Part shown: positions 1-10,935 of the stretch, in pieces | Layout: every line of letters starts with the position of its first letter | Position numbering within the stretch: the first letter of the stretch is position 1 | Assembly (NCBI GenBank): GCA_012861695.1 | Contig: JAAOOA010000012.1 | Coordinates: forward strand, 848,501 to 912,500 | DNA from: Trematomus loennbergii | Taxonomy: Eukaryota > Chordata > Actinopteri > Perciformes > Nototheniidae | Direction: 5' to 3' | DNA: 64,000 nt | Program-made: the position numbers and the translations under genes | Notes under the pieces: model-generated | What the model was told of the DNA's origin: nothing | What the model saw: the letters and a program-made list of their open reading frames with translations, nothing else | The model's database searches: none

Positions 1-229
1 TTTTTGTATTTACTGCACTATTTTGTCTGTGTATCTGTTTTATTGTGTTGTACTGTTGGAGGAGCCTGTGACCTAAGGGGGGGGGGGGGGCTTACACGTT
101 CTAAGCACATGGTGTAGTCCCATAGCTGAGGATTCTGGGTAGTGTAGTGTCTTCTGCCATCCACACTACGAACAAATATTTGTTTCTCCGAATCGAAAGG
201 GGAAAATACAAAAGCATTGCACACAATTT
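1..229. other. Unassigned AT-rich stretch with a G run
   Basis: I see no coding signal here. An uninterrupted G run lies near 77-90 after a T-rich start that could be the tail of a LINE, but nothing identifies a family. Confidence 0.3.
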
Positions 230-384
230 AAACCAATCAATGTTGTGTAATTAACAAGGATACTCTGGTGTTTTTGAGTCGATGAGTAGTGCAGATATCA
301 CTGTAAATAAAATCAATCGACAGTAAGGAGAATACTTACTTCCGGGTGTAAAGTCCTCCGTTATCCAATGGGAATGGACGCTCA
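230..384 (-). repeat. Inverted copy of the 62994-63147 repeat
   Basis: This stretch is closely similar, in reverse complement, to 62994-63147. Shared blocks include the run around ACCAATCAATGTTGTG, the GATGAGTAGTGCAGATATCA block and the CCAATGGGAATGGACGCTC block. The family is unknown to me. Similarity fades gradually at the outer side and stops near 384 at the inner side, which suggests two fragments of one dispersed repeat. Confidence 0.75.
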
Positions 385-770
385 TCGCTCTTTGGGTCCG
401 TAATACAATAAAGGGGACTTGATCAAATAGGAATATAATTATCTTTTAAATAACGTTAACTAAAGGGAACAATCTATTTGACACAGCTGAAGCTCTGGCC
501 TTCCTTAAAAACTAACTAATTTAATAAAAATCACAGTTGTATTACACACAATGCACTGTTTTTTTGAGAACAAAAATTGGTAAATAATGCACCATAATAC
601 ATTCTGACGAAAAATAAAATGATTATGAATACAAATAAAAAAAGAAGCCTCCCGTGAGTTACTACAAGCTTTAAAGTAGATTTTAAAAACGTTTTATAGA
701 ATAAAACTCACTGCGGGACGTTGTAGAAATGCGTGTGTGCACCACGACAAAGGAGCCTCATTCACTTTAC
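385..770. other. Unassigned AT-rich spacer
   Basis: No open frame or recognisable repeat boundary is seen between the inverted repeat copy and the Harbinger element that starts at 774. Confidence 0.3.
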
Positions 771-1066
771 ATTAGCCGCGTTCACACCGGAGTACTTTTC
801 GCGTTTAGTTCCGTTAGTACCCCTTATGTCGCATTCACACCAAAAATCGTACTTAATCTCGGGTACTTTTACTCCCATTTTTAGAGCCCGCTGAGAGAGC
901 GTACTTTCCTGTGGGTGAAAAGTGCCCAGTGCTGATTGGCTGGGCGAATTGCAAACCACGCCCCGTACAACTGTGAAAATGTTGTGTAGAGCGGCCATTG
1001 TTTTCCCTCGCTACAAAACCTCAGCGCACCGACGGAGAGTAGTTTGTTTTTTAACGCAGTTAAATT

Positions 1067-2649
1067 ATGGCAAACATCAGGAAATCCGAGCGATGGAGTG
1101 ATGAGGAGGTATCAGCGCTTCTGGAGGTCTACGCCGAGGACGCGACGCAGGGAATGCTGCTGAAGCCAGTACCCAATTAGAAGATCTTCGATCGTTGTTC
1201 TAAGTTGTTGCTTGAGATGGGAATCGTGCACAGCACAGAAACTCCGCCAGGACTACAAAAAAACTAAAGACTGGAACAATAAAAGTGGTAACGACCGGAG
1301 GACCACTAAATGGTTCGACCGCTTGGATGTTTTGCTAGGCCGCAGACCATCATTCACGGGTACAGCATCGAGCCTTGATTCGGGCAGTGTGGCATCGGAG
1401 GCCGCTCCAACGGCGAATTTAGAGGGCGACAACGACGAAGGTAAAAGCAACTACATGCACTGGGGTTTTAATCTGCACAATAATGGTGTCAGATGTACTT
1501 TTATTTGCTCAGTAGATCAAGCTAGCCATACTAGGCTGAACTAGCTAACACTGGCCCCGAGCTGGCTAATAACATCTAGCTAGCTAGATATTCTCGGCCG
1601 CTATTAAAACGTTTTGACTAGTGAATAACTGTGCAGTGTTTCTGTAATTTGCTTCACTAACTCATGGAACTAATCGTGTGTTTCAGGCGAGGAAAATCAG
1701 CAACACTCGGTATTGGAAACAAGCGAGCTTGGCGTTGGAGATCAGAGCGCTTGCTCGTCTCCCTTACCGGCAACCAAACGCAAAGGTACACACACTGTAA
1801 CTTTGTCTTGAAAGAACGTTACGCATGGAACTGATGTTCACAATCATGTTTATTTCCTTCTTGGTACAATTATGAAACAGCGTGAAAACGTATTCGCCTA
1901 GACCGGCATTTACAAATTTTCGCGCCTTTTTACTCTCTCACAAATATTGTAAACATCCGGGCTAGAGGTCACATGACTTCCGGTAAGAAATCGCTTCCAC
2001 TTGGGAGCATATATCGCCACCTACTGTTGATTTATTAAATCCTTGTCCTCAGACCAGTGCTTTTGAAGAATTTGAAGATCAGCTTGTTTGCTTCATTTCT
2101 TGATTTACTTTCATATATTGACTTGAAATCCATGTCCTTGATGTTGAGTTGTTCCAGTGCAGTTTTCAGAATGAGTCTTTGTCTGTTATAATCCAGGCAG
2201 CTAAAAAATACATGATGTATTGTCTCTGGTTGTTGATCTTGTATCTTGCTTATTTTCCCCTCTTAGGAAAGCGGACACAGGATGCACTTTTCTTCGAGAC
2301 CGTCCAGGCGTTGGAGGACCGGCGTGCCGTGGCGAATGAGTCGCTGCGCGTAGATCAGGCAGAACTGTTCCAGCAGCAGACGGAGCGCCAGCGGCACCAG
2401 GATGAAGTGTGGGCGCTGGGCCATGAGGAAGCGTCGGCGCAGCGCGAGCGGCGCCAGGAGCGGCAGGATGAGCGACAAGCTGCATTTAACACTGGGTTTC
2501 TGGAAGTTTCATCGGTTATAAACTGGCAAAGCTTTATTTGTCTTTTATTTATCATCAATGTTGCAACCTTGTGGAGGAATGGCAGCGGCACATACACAAA
2601 TATGATAATTTATATCATTTATGTTTTTATTTCCAAAATGAAACCATAA
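1067..2649 (+). pseudogene. Harbinger Myb/SANT-like accessory gene (broken)
   Basis: In vertebrate Harbinger elements this accessory protein binds the transposon ends and helps bring the transposase into the nucleus. The reading starts at ATG 1067 with MANIRKSERWSDEEVSALLE, whose W-S-D-E-E pattern is the first helix of a Myb/SANT-like domain. An in-frame TAG follows at residue 38 (about 1178), and the frame that resumes at 1212 (motif DYKKTKDWNNKSG, WFDRLDVLLG) is shifted. A second exon fits about 1686-1785, ending at a GT donor. A third begins after an AG near 2268 and encodes a Q/E/R-rich, coiled-coil-like tail (QALEDRRAV, QTERQRHQDE). The premature stop and frameshift mark it as a pseudogene. 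A closely related fragment lies at 38742-38963. Confidence 0.75.
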
Positions 2650-3283
2650 ATAAACTAGGGTTGTGAATGCTAGGTTAGTATCATCATAGGGCAAAAATAA
2701 AGACTGATGCACCAAATGAAACTAGGGGTAGATGGTGACTTAGTTTGAATACAGTCACGTCACGTTCAAAATGGCCCATGTAAAAAGTAAAGTGCTCAAA
2801 AGCAGCTAGTTTACTATGAATTCAAGTTTACATTAAAAAGCAGAACAATTATCAATACATTTCTGAAGTGATTTACCGATTTCTACATTCCCCTCGTCTC
2901 CGTTTTCAAGATTTGTTGACAGCAGAGCCGTATAATAGAAGAGTTACGACATAAAAATTGTTCTATTTCATGTTATGTCTTGAGAGTGCAATAAAGAAAA
3001 CCGACATGGCGATTAAACAGATCCTTATTTTATATTGTTATTACTGTTATTATATAGTACAACTGACACTTTATTTTATATTGACAATGTTTACTGACAT
3101 GTACAACTGACACTTTAGTTACTAACATGTATGTTAGTTTTGGCTACTATTACACTATTGTAATGTTGCCTGTCTTGACTGCAAAATGAAAGAGAAACAA
3201 AAGCACTGTACAAATGATCAGCTTTATTGTCAATGTTTACATTTATTGTTTAGAATGTACAATTTACACGCTGTTCAGATGCC

Positions 3284-4681
3284 TCATAAGGGCTGTGCGT
3301 GTGTCTTGCCCCCCAGCCTCGGCAATGGCTGGCGCTGGCCCATCAAGCTGGGTCGCCGGTAAGGCAGTCCATTCGTCCCTGTACTCATCATCATTACTTT
3401 CACAAAGGTTATGTAACATGCTGCCACCTGGATTTGATCTTGTCCATCTTGCAGTCGTTTCTTTTCATCAAGCACCGCCACCTGCCCTTCAGTCTGCCAA
3501 AAGCGTTCTCCACCACCACTCGTGCTCGGCTTGTTTTGTGATTGTACACAAGTTGCTCGGGTGTGAGCCTTCCTTGGAAAGGTTTCATCAGCCATCTTTG
3601 CAGGGTGTAGGCTGAGTCACCAAGGATATAGTAACCCACATCATGTCCACCAATATTCTTTGTTACATGAGGAAGTAGACCACCCTTATCCGCAAAACTA
3701 CACAGTGATGACATGCCAAACACTCTGCTATCATGCATGCTACCTGGTAAGCCAACAAAAACATTCCAAAAGAGGCCTCTACCATCCACAACACCCTGCA
3801 GGACGAGCGAGTGCCAGCCTTTGCGGTTGAAATACTCGTTGTGGTATTCCTCTGGTCTCAGAATGGGGATGTGTGATCCATCTACTGCACCTACACACTG
3901 TGGCACACCCCATCTGCGCTCAAAAAATAACGCCATCTCCTCTAACTTCTCAGCGTTCGGCCATGGCATGAACTCACAAAGGAGTATGCTCACAACAGAG
4001 GAGCAGAACTCGTGCACACAGTAACACACTGTAGATCTGCCGACTCCAAACAAATGAGAGATGGTCCTGTACTCAGAGTTGGTCGCAAGTTTCCACAGTG
4101 CTATGGCGATTTTTTTAGCCACAGGGACACACTCCCGGAAGTTGGTGTCGCTTCTCCCCAACGTTGCTTCCAGGCGACTACAGAGGTATTGGAAAGAGTG
4201 CTTGGACATTCTGAAATCTTGGATCCACTGCACATCGGTGTACGTTGGCACCACGTTCTCCCACCAGGCCGAGGTTCTATTGTTCACCCAGAGAGAGCGC
4301 GGGACACGACGCGTCCCGTAGTATTTGCATATCTGGAACACATACAAAGGCGCAAATTAGCTCTACATAACTCCACAAATCCTACATTAGATAGTATTAA
4401 TAATTTACTGAACTTACCATTGCTGTTCTTAGGGCGTGAAAACGCTCATCGTCATCAGCCATCCTACGGTGAAACATGGCAGTCATGTGTGCTTTCCGTC
4501 GGCCAATCCTTTTCCTAAGGCTTTTAAACTGCCTTTGATGCTGAAGAAACTTTGCCATTATAGCATTCGACGTGTGGCGGCTCCGGATCGGACGAATAGG
4601 CTCAGGCCGCATTAACGAAGTTACAAAGCTGTATAACATGAGCACAAACAGCACAACTTCAGTCGACTCCATCTCCATCAT
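3284..4681 (-). pseudogene. Harbinger DDE transposase (frameshifted C terminus)
   Basis: This minus-strand gene encodes the cut-and-paste nuclease of the element. Exon 1 starts with an ATG at about 4681 and ends at a GT donor near 4419; exon 2 begins after a CAG near 4333. The DDE catalytic set is visible: D in VGAVDGSHIPI, D in YILGDSAYTL and E in RVVVENAFGRLKGRW, all typical of the DDE_Tnp_4 family. The helix-turn-helix-like segment ISHLFGVGRSTVCYCVHEF precedes them. The frame ends at 3409, but the conserved downstream part (VAACYITFVKV) continues in another frame to about 3284, so one indel near 3430 has broken the C terminus. It sits convergent to the Myb/SANT gene inside one pair of TIRs. 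Confidence 0.85.
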
Positions 4682-5045
4682 GTCTGAGGTCGGAAGGTAA
4701 ACAACAGACAGTATACGCGGGAAGTTTTTCTTCTTCTTGTCTTGTTTTGTAGCGGATTGCAAACAACTTTAAGGTGCATACCGCCACCTACTGTACTCGC
4801 CGTGAAGTGGTTTGTGGCCTGCCAGTAAAGCCAAAGCAGAAGAAGAAGAAGTGACGTCAGCGGCTCATTTGCGTAATCTTCCCTCAGGGAAAAGTACTCC
4901 GGTGTGAACGCGATCTGTACTAAGTGCCCTGGGGTGAAAAGCGCCGGGGCTCTTAGTGCCGGAACTAAGTACAGGAAAGTACTTGGTGTGAACGCGGCTA
5001 TTGGGGTTGTTTGCGTGGTGCCGACACGTAAATGTAGCAAAGTTT

Positions 5046-5092
5046 GTGACTCCACCACGCACTGCGGTGTTAAGGAGTCGTGGTGGAGTCAC
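5046..5092. repeat. Perfect 14-bp hairpin
   Basis: GTGACTCCACCACG at 5046-5059 is perfectly inverted at 5079-5092, separated by 19 bases. It lies just outside the right end of the Harbinger element. Function unknown. Confidence 0.8.
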
Positions 5093-5499
5093 GCATTCTG
5101 GTGAGACCAGGTTGGATTCAGAGAGGAAAAGGTGATGAAGGCACACCACTTCTTCTTCGAAGTACATACAAAGAAATTGCATGGACTCTGCTGTTCTGGC
5201 TCAAGTGCAAATGTAATTTTACCAGAGAAGTCCGGAGTCTGATTTCACTCGCTGAACTCACCTCTGCTTTGTGTATCCAGGGTTGGGAGGGTCACTCTTT
5301 ATGCTTTCATGTTGTCCAAAATATGTCCCTATCGGACTCTTCAGACTGGGCAGCATTTTTCAATCTTGTGTGCTCGGTCAAGTGTAGCTTCAGTTTCCTG
5401 TTATTAGCTGACAGGAGTGCAGTGTTCATTTGGTTCAACAGAACTTTGACAGAATATGTTTCGCAAATTACCTTTTTTTCTATGACTAAGACCACATAA

Positions 5500-5665
5500 T
5501 ATAATATTGGGAGGGATGAACCCCTCTTTAATGGTCACACATGCAGAGCACACAGCACACACAGTGAAATGTGTTCTCTGCATTTAACCCATCCTAGTAC
5601 CAGGAGTCTAGTACTAGGAGCAGTGGGCAGCTATTGTACAGCGCCCGGGGAGCAATGGCACCAAC
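5500..5665 (+). repeat. SINE-like dispersed repeat
   Basis: The block with GTGTTCTCTGCATTTAACCC, GAGCAGTGGGCAGC and GCGCCCGGGGAGCAATGG matches a short interspersed repeat I recognise as common in ray-finned fish. I cannot name the family or fix its ends. The preceding stretch 5003-5499 has no recognisable gene. Confidence 0.5.
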
Positions 5666-5770
5666 ATCATCAAACATTGACTGATTCGATTTCTAAAAGC
5701 TATAAATGTAGTTTCTGTCAATAAAGAAATCGCAAACGAAAACATTTTGACTTATTACTAAAACTGGACA

Positions 5771-6583
5771 TAAAGGAGACATGACATGCTTTTCCGGTTA
5801 TTACCCGTCCCCTTGTGTGTTATGAAGGTTTTTATGCATGTAAACGGTGTGCAGAGTCAAAACCCTCAAAGTACACCCTGTAGCGAGTAAAACTCTAACA
5901 CAGAAAAGACCTCCCCAAAACGCCTCGTTGGAGATACGTCATTGTCCATTTGATTCTTCCGGGTGCGGGATGATGTAATCCCGTACCCGGAACGAAATGG
6001 ACCAATCCGTGGAGCCGTTACGTTACGTCCGCGGAGCCGTTACGTTAAGCCCCCGCTGATTGGTCCAAATCGACCAATCCACAGACTTCCTCACACACAC
6101 ACAGCAGTGCAGGCAGCTCTGCTGATTTCTCCTCCCTGGCTGCAGGCTGATAACAGACAGTTGGGATCGCGGCGAAATTCTCTCTGCAGACCCATTCTCA
6201 CAGCGTTTATCAACCTTTTTCTTACTCAATATCAAGCCACACTTATTGTTTTTACTTCGGCTGTGACTTTGTGTGTGCTGAGGATGAGTTTGGCTGTGTA
6301 TCGCTAGACAAGGAAACAACACCTCCACGGAGCTCAGCGCGATTCACAACGTCCCGACCAATCAGAGCACACTGTGCTCACAGGGAGGGTGGGGGCTGGA
6401 GCTATTGGAGCTACAACGAGCCGTTAAAGGCAGAGAGTGAAATTCAGTGAATACACGTAGTTTACAGAGATGCTGTATGAGAAACCAATGTGAGTTTGGA
6501 AAATTGCACAGTATAAATCTATTTTAGTATACCTCAACAATGGAATTATGATCAGTGGAAATGGCCATGACATGTCTCCTTTA
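5771..6583. mobile_element. Non-autonomous DNA transposon (MITE), 813 bp
   Basis: Eighteen-base inverted ends, TAAAGGAGACATGACATG at 5771 and its near-perfect complement at 6566-6583 (one mismatch), bound a non-coding body. The body contains a direct repeat of GGAGCCGTTACGTTA near 6012-6050 and CCAAT-rich inverted blocks. The superfamily is unclear because no duplicated target site is unambiguous. Confidence 0.7.
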
Positions 6584-6689
6584 AATGTTTTGAGGTATGT
6601 AAAACTAGACAAAATCTAATACAAATTACTCAAATGTGACTAACACAAATAACCATTTGCCCATTTGCTGCTCCAAGGTTCAACGAGTT

Positions 6690-7345
6690 GTGCTCTCAGA
6701 TTTTCTCTTCTGCAGTTACTGGCTGTAACTAGTGCTCATTTGAGTTATTGTATCCTTTCTTTCAGCTTGGGCCAGTCTAGCGATTCTCCTTTTTTTTGCC
6801 TGGAGAACGAACCCTCACTGGATATATTCTCTGATGCTGTAAGGCCAATTAATGTACCACCATAAAGTTGGGGTTGTGAACAAAATAGACTTTCAGTTTA
6901 CAGCACTGATTTACGCATCAATCATAATGTTATTTCACAAATGGAATAAAAGCATAAAGTATTTGTTTGTTCCTAGCATGGGGCTTGATGCAATCTTCTT
7001 GATTTGTATGCGTAAGCGTGTTGTTTTCTATTCAGAGCCCCACTGTGGCACAAACAAACAAGTTATTACTCCTGCTGCTTTCATTCTCTGTCCCACATTT
7101 TTAAACCAGGTACCTGCCGTGCGGACTGAGGCTGGAAAAAGGAGTATTTTTTATTATGGTCCTTGGTCTTGGAATGACCTTCAATCAAGCCTCAAACTGA
7201 TGGCACTTGTCCCAATAGCCTCTTTTAAATTGAAGTGTCTGAGGTCCTCACCACCAGCTGCTCTTGCAGTAATAAGTAGTGTACCTTTCTTACTGTCCCA
7301 AATGTGCACAATGTAGTGACTGCTTTTTCGTCTTTTGTTTTCTTA
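6690..7345 (+). pseudogene. LINE ORF2 C-terminal remnant (CR1/L2/Rex-type)
   Basis: The reading near 7100-7230 (RTEAGKRSIFYYGPWSWNDL followed by a leucine-rich helix) is the usual end of a fish LINE polyprotein, after the reverse transcriptase. The upstream part is too degraded to read. The LINE is interrupted at 7350 by the LTR element that follows, and its 3' tail resumes at 9812. Confidence 0.6.
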
Positions 7346-7350
7346 GTTGT

Positions 7351-7750
7351 TGTTACGTTCCTTACTGGGCTAGGGGAACCAGAGGGAAGTAACAACATAT
7401 GAGATAACCGGGAGAGAGAAAAAAGGAGAGGAAACTGAGATATAACGCCACAAAGTGAGGTTTTAATGGATAAGAGTTAAAAGGGCTCACCAGCCAACTT
7501 GCAAAGCAAACAAACACAACTATACACTGGAGCACATCTCCTAATGACAAAACACAGGTCTCACACAGAGACAGAAACACCATGCTGCACACATGCAGCC
7601 AGAGGAGAAGGAGAGAGACCACTGCAGCCTTCCTCAGGTCCTTTAAGGAGGCCCTGATTGAGGATTGGGAGCACCTGGGGGAGAGGCTGCACCTGGAGAC
7701 AATCAGGGAGAGAGAGACACACACACAAGCACCAACTGCGGCACATAACA
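7351..7750 (-). repeat. 3' LTR of the gag-only element
   Basis: TGTTACG...CATAACA unit matching 9408-9806. It is the downstream LTR because gag lies on the minus strand. Confidence 0.88.
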
Positions 7751-7759
7751 CCCCCCCCC
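7751..7759 (-). promoter_or_regulatory. Polypurine tract
   Basis: A run of nine C on the plus strand (G on the minus strand) abuts the 3' LTR, as expected for the plus-strand primer of reverse transcription. Confidence 0.7.
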
Positions 7760-7939
7760 ATAAAACACACGTTATACTGCCCACAAGCAGCCAACACCGG
7801 AGCAACACATGGAACACACACATCACATGGAATACACACATCACTCACTGAACACAGATCCCCATTGCTCTGAGCCAGGTCCACACCCACCGCTTCAGAA
7901 CGGGAACACCCACAGCACTGTCACAGACGGACGCAGAAC

Positions 7940-8951
7940 TTAACTGCAACTCACCACTCTGTCGCATTGCAACTGAGTGCTGGTCTCTTGGCTTTTCCAC
8001 AGACCGCTTGGAAGCTGCCACTGCTTCTTCCGAGCTACACACTCTGCCACTAGATGACCAGGGTCAAGACAAAAGAAACACAATCTCTTTTTCTTGGGTC
8101 CTGGAAGAGAAACAGAGTGAGCATGTGTGGCACGCCTGTTACAAGCTTTCCGGAAACCAACACGATGAGGAGAATCGCTCTGAGCCAAAACACCACTGTG
8201 CATTAACACCAGCTCATCCGCCATGGTGGCAGCCTGCTGCAAGGAGGTTATTTTTCGTTCATTTAAAACAACAGTATGTTCTGGGACACAGTTTTTAAAC
8301 TCCTCCAGCACTATGAGATCACAAACTGAAGTTAAGTCGTCAGCCTTTGATGACTTACACCATCCGTTGAATAGCTTGCTCTTCTCCATTGCAAAGTCTA
8401 CAAAAGTTTGGCCAGGTGTTTTCTTTAGGCCACGAAAACGCTGTCTATAAGCCTCAGGCACAAGCTCATACACTTTGAGAATAGCGCATTTAACTTTTTC
8501 GTACACAATACTATCTTCAACAGGCAGAGAAGAGCAAACCATCTGAGCCTTACCAACTAACTTGCACTGTAACAGTATGGCCCACACATCTTTGGGCCAG
8601 TGCAAAGCAGCAGCAATGCGCTCAAACACAACAAAGTATGACTCAACTTCAGACTCACGAAATACTGGAACCAGCTGAATGTTGTTACCAACATCAAAAG
8701 GAGCATCAGAACCTAACAATGGTTGTGTACCCGAAGAGGATCCCACTGAACCTGTCTGCAGCTCTAGCTGACGCATCCTGAAAGCTGTGTCTGCATCCAA
8801 CTTCCTGATCTCCAGCTCCCTCCTGAGCTGAAAATCCCTCACGCTCCTCCTTCTCCCACTGTAGACGAGCTAACCTCACTTTCAACCTGGCATCTAATTT
8901 AGAACCAGTATGAGAGGACTCACCCAACACAAGGGAGGCCATACTAAACAC
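7940..8951 (-). pseudogene. Gag of a Gypsy-type LTR element (one frameshift)
   Basis: Gag forms the particle that packages retrotransposon RNA. The main frame (8842 down to 7940, 300 residues) has a charged coiled-coil start (RRELEIRKLDADTAFRMRQL), a capsid-like core with VYELVPEAYRQRFRGLKK and TFVDFAMEKSKLFNGWC, and a CCHC zinc knuckle, CFFCLDPGHLVAEC, near the C terminus. The core resembles the SCAN-like gag family. The true start probably lies upstream, at the ATG of the frame 8951-8706 (MASLVLGESSH), which is joined to the main frame by an indel near 8840. The related gag at 31206-32336 shares the ELVPEAY.QRFR.LKK pattern. Confidence 0.82.
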
Positions 8952-9394
8952 ACAAACTAATTTGCAACTACTCGCCAGCTACAATTATCACCTCACTCAA
9001 CAGGCAAATATATCTGATGCTACACAAAATTGACTCTAGTCTTCCAAATAACAAACTTCCCCAGATCCTGCCTACCACAACTTACCTAACTATCTTCTGG
9101 AGCGTGCCGGGCTCGAGGCGACTTTAAAGGCAAACATCAGCGGCCGAAACCCTGAAACGCCTGCCCCCAACAGGGACTAAATCCCCACCCAGGATTACCC
9201 CGAAAATAAAAAAGGCAAAATAATAAATGAGTGCCTGAAGGAAGGACTGATTCAGCCCAGCTAGACACTCCCCTATCTAAACTGAGGAAGCTGTTCAACA
9301 GTAAGAGACTTCAGCCAATGCTACACACTACTGCTCACACCAAACACAATCACACTAAACAACAAACAAATACTCACTCTTTGTCTCAAAGATT

Positions 9395-9407
9395 GGACGA
9401 GCCCCCA
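9395..9407 (-). promoter_or_regulatory. Primer-binding site, tRNA-Pro type
   Basis: Directly after the 5' LTR the minus strand reads TGGGGGCTCGTCC, the complement of the tRNA-Pro 3' end used by many retroelements. The LTR element at 27-33 kb has the same site at 31011-31023. Confidence 0.8.
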
Positions 9408-9806
9408 TGTTACGTTCCTTACTGGGCTAGGGGAACCAGAGGGAAGTAACAACATATGAATAACCGGGAGAGAGAAAAAAGGAGAGGAAACTGAGATATA
9501 ACGCCACAAAGTGAGGTTTTAATGGATAAGAGTTAAAAGGGCTCACCAGCCAACTTGCAAAGCAAACAAAACACAACTATACACTGGAGCACATCTCCTA
9601 ATGATGAACAAAACACAGGTTCACACAGAGACAGAACACCATGCTGCACACATGCAGCCAGAGGAGAAGGAGAGAGACCACTGCAGCCTTCCTCAGGTCC
9701 TTTAAGGAGCCCTGATTGAGGATTGGGAGCACCTGGGGGAGAGGCTGCACCTGGAGACAATCAGGGAGAGAGAGACACACACAAGCACCAACTGCGGCAC
9801 ATAACA
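9408..9806 (-). repeat. 5' LTR of the gag-only element
   Basis: Near-identical copy of 7351-7750. It lies upstream of gag on the minus strand and so carries the promoter. Confidence 0.88.
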
Positions 9807-9811
9807 GTTGT

Positions 9812-9945
9812 GTTCTCTGTATTTTACATGTTTGTGTTATGTGTAACGTTGCTGCCTTCTTGGCCAGGTCAGCATTGTAAATGAGATTTTATCTCAATGC
9901 TTTTTATCTGGTTAAATAAAGGTTAAATAAAAAATAAAAATAAAT
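9812..9945 (+). repeat. 3' tail of the interrupted LINE
   Basis: The stretch ends in ATCTCAATG, TCTGGTTAAATAAAGG and an A-rich tail, the signature 3' end of fish CR1/L2/Rex-type LINEs. It completes the remnant left of the LTR insertion. Confidence 0.7.
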
Positions 9946-10087
9946 AGCAGATGGAAAATGTGGTTTTTATGTAGCAATCTTTTATTTACACAAATGCAAA
10001 CACTCAGCCACACATACAGTCGGGAAAATGTAAGATGTTGCCATGGACTCTGACTTCTCAAGTTGTTGTGGATGGCCTTGGTGCCGT

Positions 10088-10200
10088 ACATCCGATAGCA
10101 CGGAGGCAGCATGGTGGCCTGTAGTGATTAGAGTGTCAGCCCTGCAACTGGGAGGTCAAAGGTACAGCCCTCCATGGCACCACAGTCTGCAGAAATATCT
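10088..10200 (+). repeat. tRNA-derived SINE-like fragment
   Basis: The string AGCATGGTGGCCTGTAGTGA, followed by TTAGAGTGTCAGCC and GGGAGGTCAAAGGTACAGCC, resembles the A and B boxes of a tRNA-headed fish SINE. It is degenerate and I do not call it a tRNA gene. Confidence 0.4.
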
Positions 10201-10365
10201 TTGGCTATCTAACATACAGTTGCAGTGGCAGTTTCTTAATGGCCAGAGGAGCAAGCTTTTTCCTGGCTCAGAAAATCTTTGCAGTAGAACTGGACGCTGA
10301 TTTGTGGCCAACATGTTTAAGATAGTCAGCCACTGGCTTTCGTTTGGAGCGAGATTTGAATTTAA

Positions 10366-10560
10366 TTGAATATCCTAACCCTAACCCAGATGGCTACCTT
10401 GGTAAATAACACTGCTAGCACTGATGGAGATCAGAAGGAGAACATGTTGACCCCCTCAAAAGTGGACTCTCATCCTGTTTTAAATGACACCACCGCCCCC
10501 ATGATGTTCTCCAACCTCACGCCTTGTCAGTTTGTCATCTCTGTCCAGAGCGTGCCGTGA
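10366..10560 (+). other. Exon-like open stretch of unknown origin
   Basis: A 64-residue open frame contains DGDQKENMLTPSKVDS and MFSNLTPCQFVISV. The composition and the S/T-P motifs look like a fragment of a nuclear phosphoprotein rather than of a transposon, but I cannot name a parent gene. There is no splice context I can defend. It may be a captured or retroposed exon. Confidence 0.25.
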
Positions 10561-10734
10561 GCGTGCCGTACCAGGAAGGGATTTCTCCCCACTGTTGATT
10601 CTTGTTGATGGCTCTGTGGTAAACCTTTTGGAAGGAAAGGGACACTTTCTTTAGTCTTCTTTTATTGTACACACTACTCGTGTGCTGCTGTGCTGTGCTG
10701 TTGATCATTTACCATGGAGATATTCGCGGAGAGA

Positions 10735-10935
10735 CCGGAGAGCCGCCACGCTGGCTGCTGTGTGGAGGAGTTTATCTACCTTGGAGACATCGCGGTGGGA
10801 CAGGAGTGCCGCCACGCCAGGCTGCTGTGCAGTGGAGTTTTCTACCCCTGAGACATCGCGGAGAGACCGGTGCGCCGCCACGCCGGGCTGCTGTGGAGAT
10901 ATCACGGTGAGACCTGGAGCGCCTCCACGCCGGAT
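10735..10935 (+). repeat. LINE 5' tandem repeat, about 66 bp units
   Basis: Units centred on CCGCCACGC recur at about 10743, 10809 and 10875, with a diverged partial unit near 10922. Each carries GGCTGCTGTG and most carry GAGACATCGCGG. Such repeats commonly form LINE 5' promoter regions. One unit reappears at 26960-27032. Confidence 0.75.

Larger units (their letters stand above)
774..4999. mobile_element. PIF/Harbinger DNA transposon, two-gene, decayed
   Basis: The ends are inverted: AGCCGCGTTCACACC at 774 and GGTGTGAACGCGGCT ending at 4999. The trinucleotide ATT flanks both sides (771-773 and 5000-5002), the 3-bp duplication expected of Harbinger elements. The body carries the two genes typical of the superfamily in convergent orientation: a Myb/SANT-like gene on the plus strand and a DDE transposase on the minus strand. 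A second copy of the terminal motif (AGTACTCCGGTGTGAACGCG) lies just inside the right end near 4893-4912. Both genes are damaged, so the copy is probably inactive by itself. Confidence 0.88.
7351..9806 (-). mobile_element. Gag-only LTR retrotransposon, 2.46 kb
   Basis: Two directly repeated LTRs (7351-7750 and 9408-9806) begin TGTTACG and end CATAACA. The 5-bp sequence GTTGT flanks the element on both sides (7346-7350 and 9807-9811). On the minus strand the order is 5' LTR, primer-binding site, gag, polypurine tract, 3' LTR. No protease, reverse transcriptase, RNase H or integrase is present, so the copy depended on proteins from another element. The LTRs differ mainly by a few small indels, which suggests a fairly recent insertion into the older LINE. 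Confidence 0.9.

Noticed and set aside
2201..2485. Alternative minus-strand frames opposite the Myb/SANT tail
   Set aside because: Shadows of a GC-rich coiled-coil coding segment on the plus strand.
10088..10200. A functional tRNA gene
   Set aside because: A and B boxes are degenerate and no cloverleaf could be drawn; SINE-like origin is more likely.
10374..10388. Interstitial telomere repeat (CCTAACCCTAACCC)
   Set aside because: Only about two units; too short to mean anything.
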